From an uncultured Helicobacteraceae bacterium (GTDB lineage Bacteria; Campylobacterota; Campylobacteria; Campylobacterales; Helicobacteraceae): DNA of 6,619 bases. The DNA lies in the NCBI GenBank assembly GCA_934728205.1, contig CAKVEH010000072.1, forward strand, positions 1 to 6,619, read 5' to 3'. Position numbers and translations under genes: made by a program. Position 1 is the stretch's first letter, and each line of letters starts with the position of its first letter. Below are positions 5,455 through 6,619 of the stretch, piece after piece. The notes under the pieces are model-generated. The model saw only the letters and a program-made list of their open reading frames with translations. It made no database searches and was not told the origin of the DNA.

Positions 5455-6619
5455 TGTCTTTAGCTCTTGCTTTAAAGTATCGCCCCACTACTTTTGAGAA
5501 TCTTATAGGGCAGCCAGCTGTCTCTCAAACACTCTCTTTGGCATTAGATTGCGAGCACACTTCGCACGCATACCTTTTTAGCGGACTTCGTGGGAGTGGG
5601 AAGACAAGCAGTGCGAGAATCTTCTCTCGTTGTTTGCAATGTGAGAGTGGACCCACTTCAAAGCCCTGTGGTGAGTGCCAAAACTGCAAGGCGGCACTAG
5701 AAAATCGGCATTTAGATATTATTGAGATGGACGCTGCTTCAAGTCGCAAGATTGATGATATTCGCGATGTTATTGAGCAAACCAAATACCGCCCAGCATT
5801 TGGTCGCTTCAAAATATTTATCATTGATGAGGTGCATATGCTGACAAAAGAAGCGTTTAATGCCCTGCTTAAAACGCTTGAAGAGCCGCCAGAGTATGTG
5901 AAATTTATTTTAGCGACTACTGACCCGCTTAAGTTGCCCGCTACGATTCTCTCTCGCACACAACATTTTCGTTTTAAGCAGATTTCACCGCGTCTTATCA
6001 TTGAGCATATTAGCCACATTTTAGAGATAGAGGGTGTTAAGTATGAAAAAGAAGCCCTTGAAATTATCGCACGAAGTGGCTCTGGGAGCTTGCGTGATAC
6101 GCTTACTTTGCTCGACCAAGCCATTATTTTTTGCAAAAACAACATTACCACCACAGATGTAACAAGTATGTTAGGCATTGTCAATCCGCAAATCTTGCAT
6201 TCGTTCTTTGATTCCTTGCTTCATAGTGCAGAATTTGAGGCTGATGAAAGCCTTAATTTGTTGCAAGAATATGATTGCGAAATGATTTTAGATGAAATGA
6301 TGGTATTTTTAAAGGAGCGATTGATTGCGCGGGATAGCGAGTTTTCTGCGGTGATGATGGATAGATTTTTTAGAATCTTAGTGGATTCTAAAATGCTCCT
6401 CTCTCTTAATACCGATGGCGGATTTGTGCTTCTTTTGACATTGTTAAAAATGCGCGAGGCATTAAAGATTAAAGATATTGATATGATGATTGCGGATTTG
6501 GAGGGTAAGATTAGCAATTATCAAGGCGCGCAAAATGAACAAAACATATCTAATGTAAGTGAATCTGCACAACATATCACAACCAAACAACCCAATATAT
6601 CTAATGTGGCGACCTCTAA
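5454..6619 (+). CDS. dnaX: DNA polymerase III gamma/tau subunit DnaX (3' end beyond window)
   Basis: DnaX is the ATPase of the clamp loader that places the sliding clamp on primed DNA; its tau form also ties the polymerase to the helicase. The window holds 388 codons with no stop; the frame is open to the last base. Visible parts are Walker A GLRGSGKT (44-51), zinc-module cysteines Cys63, Cys72, Cys75 and Cys78, Walker B FIIDEVHML (122-130), sensor-1 ATTDP (154-158), arginine finger SRT (167-169), and sensor-2 GSLRDTLTLLDQ (211-222). The helical collar domain continues to about 355, then a polar Asn/Ser/Gln-rich linker begins. This start is chosen because LALKYRPTTFENLIGQ follows directly, as in the family, and AGGGAG lies upstream. 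H. pylori DnaX is near 578 residues from memory, so roughly a third is missing. No slippery A-run for a gamma frameshift is seen in the visible part. Confidence 0.96.
   Translation, partial: MSLALALKYRPTTFENLIGQPAVSQTLSLALDCEHTSHAYLFSGLRGSGKTSSARIFSRCLQCESGPTSKPCGECQNCKAALENRHLDIIEMDAASSRKIDDIRDVIEQTKYRPAFGRFKIFIIDEVHMLTKEAFNALLKTLEEPPEYVKFILATTDPLKLPATILSRTQHFRFKQISPRLIIEHISHILEIEGVKYEKEALEIIARSGSGSLRDTLTLLDQAIIFCKNNITTTDVTSMLGIVNPQILHSFFDSLLHSAEFEADESLNLLQEYDCEMILDEMMVFLKERLIARDSEFSAVMMDRFFRILVDSKMLLSLNTDGGFVLLLTLLKMREALKIKDIDMMIADLEGKISNYQGAQNEQNISNVSESAQHITTKQPNISNVATS
6546..6607 (+). repeat. Short repeat ATATCTAATGT in the DnaX linker
   Basis: The 11-base sequence ATATCTAATGT occurs at 6546-6556 and 6597-6607, 51 bases apart and in the same frame, so the protein repeats Asn-Ile-Ser-Asn-Val. 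It lies in the polar linker after the conserved domains. Two copies can arise by local duplication or chance; more copies may follow beyond the edge. Confidence 0.4.

Noticed and set aside
5525..6517. Long minus-strand open frames (219 and 98 codons) opposite dnaX
   Set aside because: They are antisense shadows of the continuous, motif-rich dnaX frame; their translations are Ser/Arg-rich without domain features.

Overview
The window looks like an ordinary chromosomal stretch from a Helicobacter-type epsilonproteobacterium (Campylobacterota), most likely an enterohepatic or otherwise non-pylori species. The reasons are AT-rich, tightly packed genes; a beta-carbonic anhydrase followed by kdsA, which from memory matches the HP0004-HP0003 order of H. 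pylori; a 262-residue FlgG and a DnaX that resemble the H. pylori proteins as I remember them; and promoters with a good -10 but no clear -35. No database search was possible, so the genus is an inference.

Layout from left to right. The first 37 bases are the start of a minus-strand gene with a hydrophobic N-terminus. A DedA-family membrane protein (106-780, minus) follows. A 111-base divergent intergenic region carries back-to-back -10 elements. The plus-strand run of beta-carbonic anhydrase (892-1539), kdsA (1554-2390) and a MATE-family transporter (2412-3779) has gaps of 14 and 21 bases and is probably one operon. It meets flgG (3791-4579, minus) tail to tail with only 11 bases between the stop codons. 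A second divergent region (4580-4773) holds a good sigma-54 promoter for flgG and a sigma-70-type -10 for the rightward genes. The last unit is a TRIC/UPF0126-family membrane protein (4774-5454) whose stop overlaps the start of dnaX by one base. dnaX (5454 onward) is open to the right edge and gives 388 codons of the DNA polymerase III clamp-loader subunit.

Functionally the neighbours are mostly housekeeping: CO2/bicarbonate balance, Kdo synthesis for lipopolysaccharide, export, the flagellar distal rod, a probable cation channel and replication. They do not form a single pathway.

I see no transposon, phage, CRISPR array, tRNA, rRNA or defence system, and I do not think the window contains an undescribed multi-gene system. 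Two points deserve a second look. One is the sigma-54 promoter of flgG, which also shows that a longer upstream start is false. The other is a strong excess of the interrupted palindrome AGAWTCT (12 copies, all three reading frames), which looks like a DNA-level signal and not codon usage.
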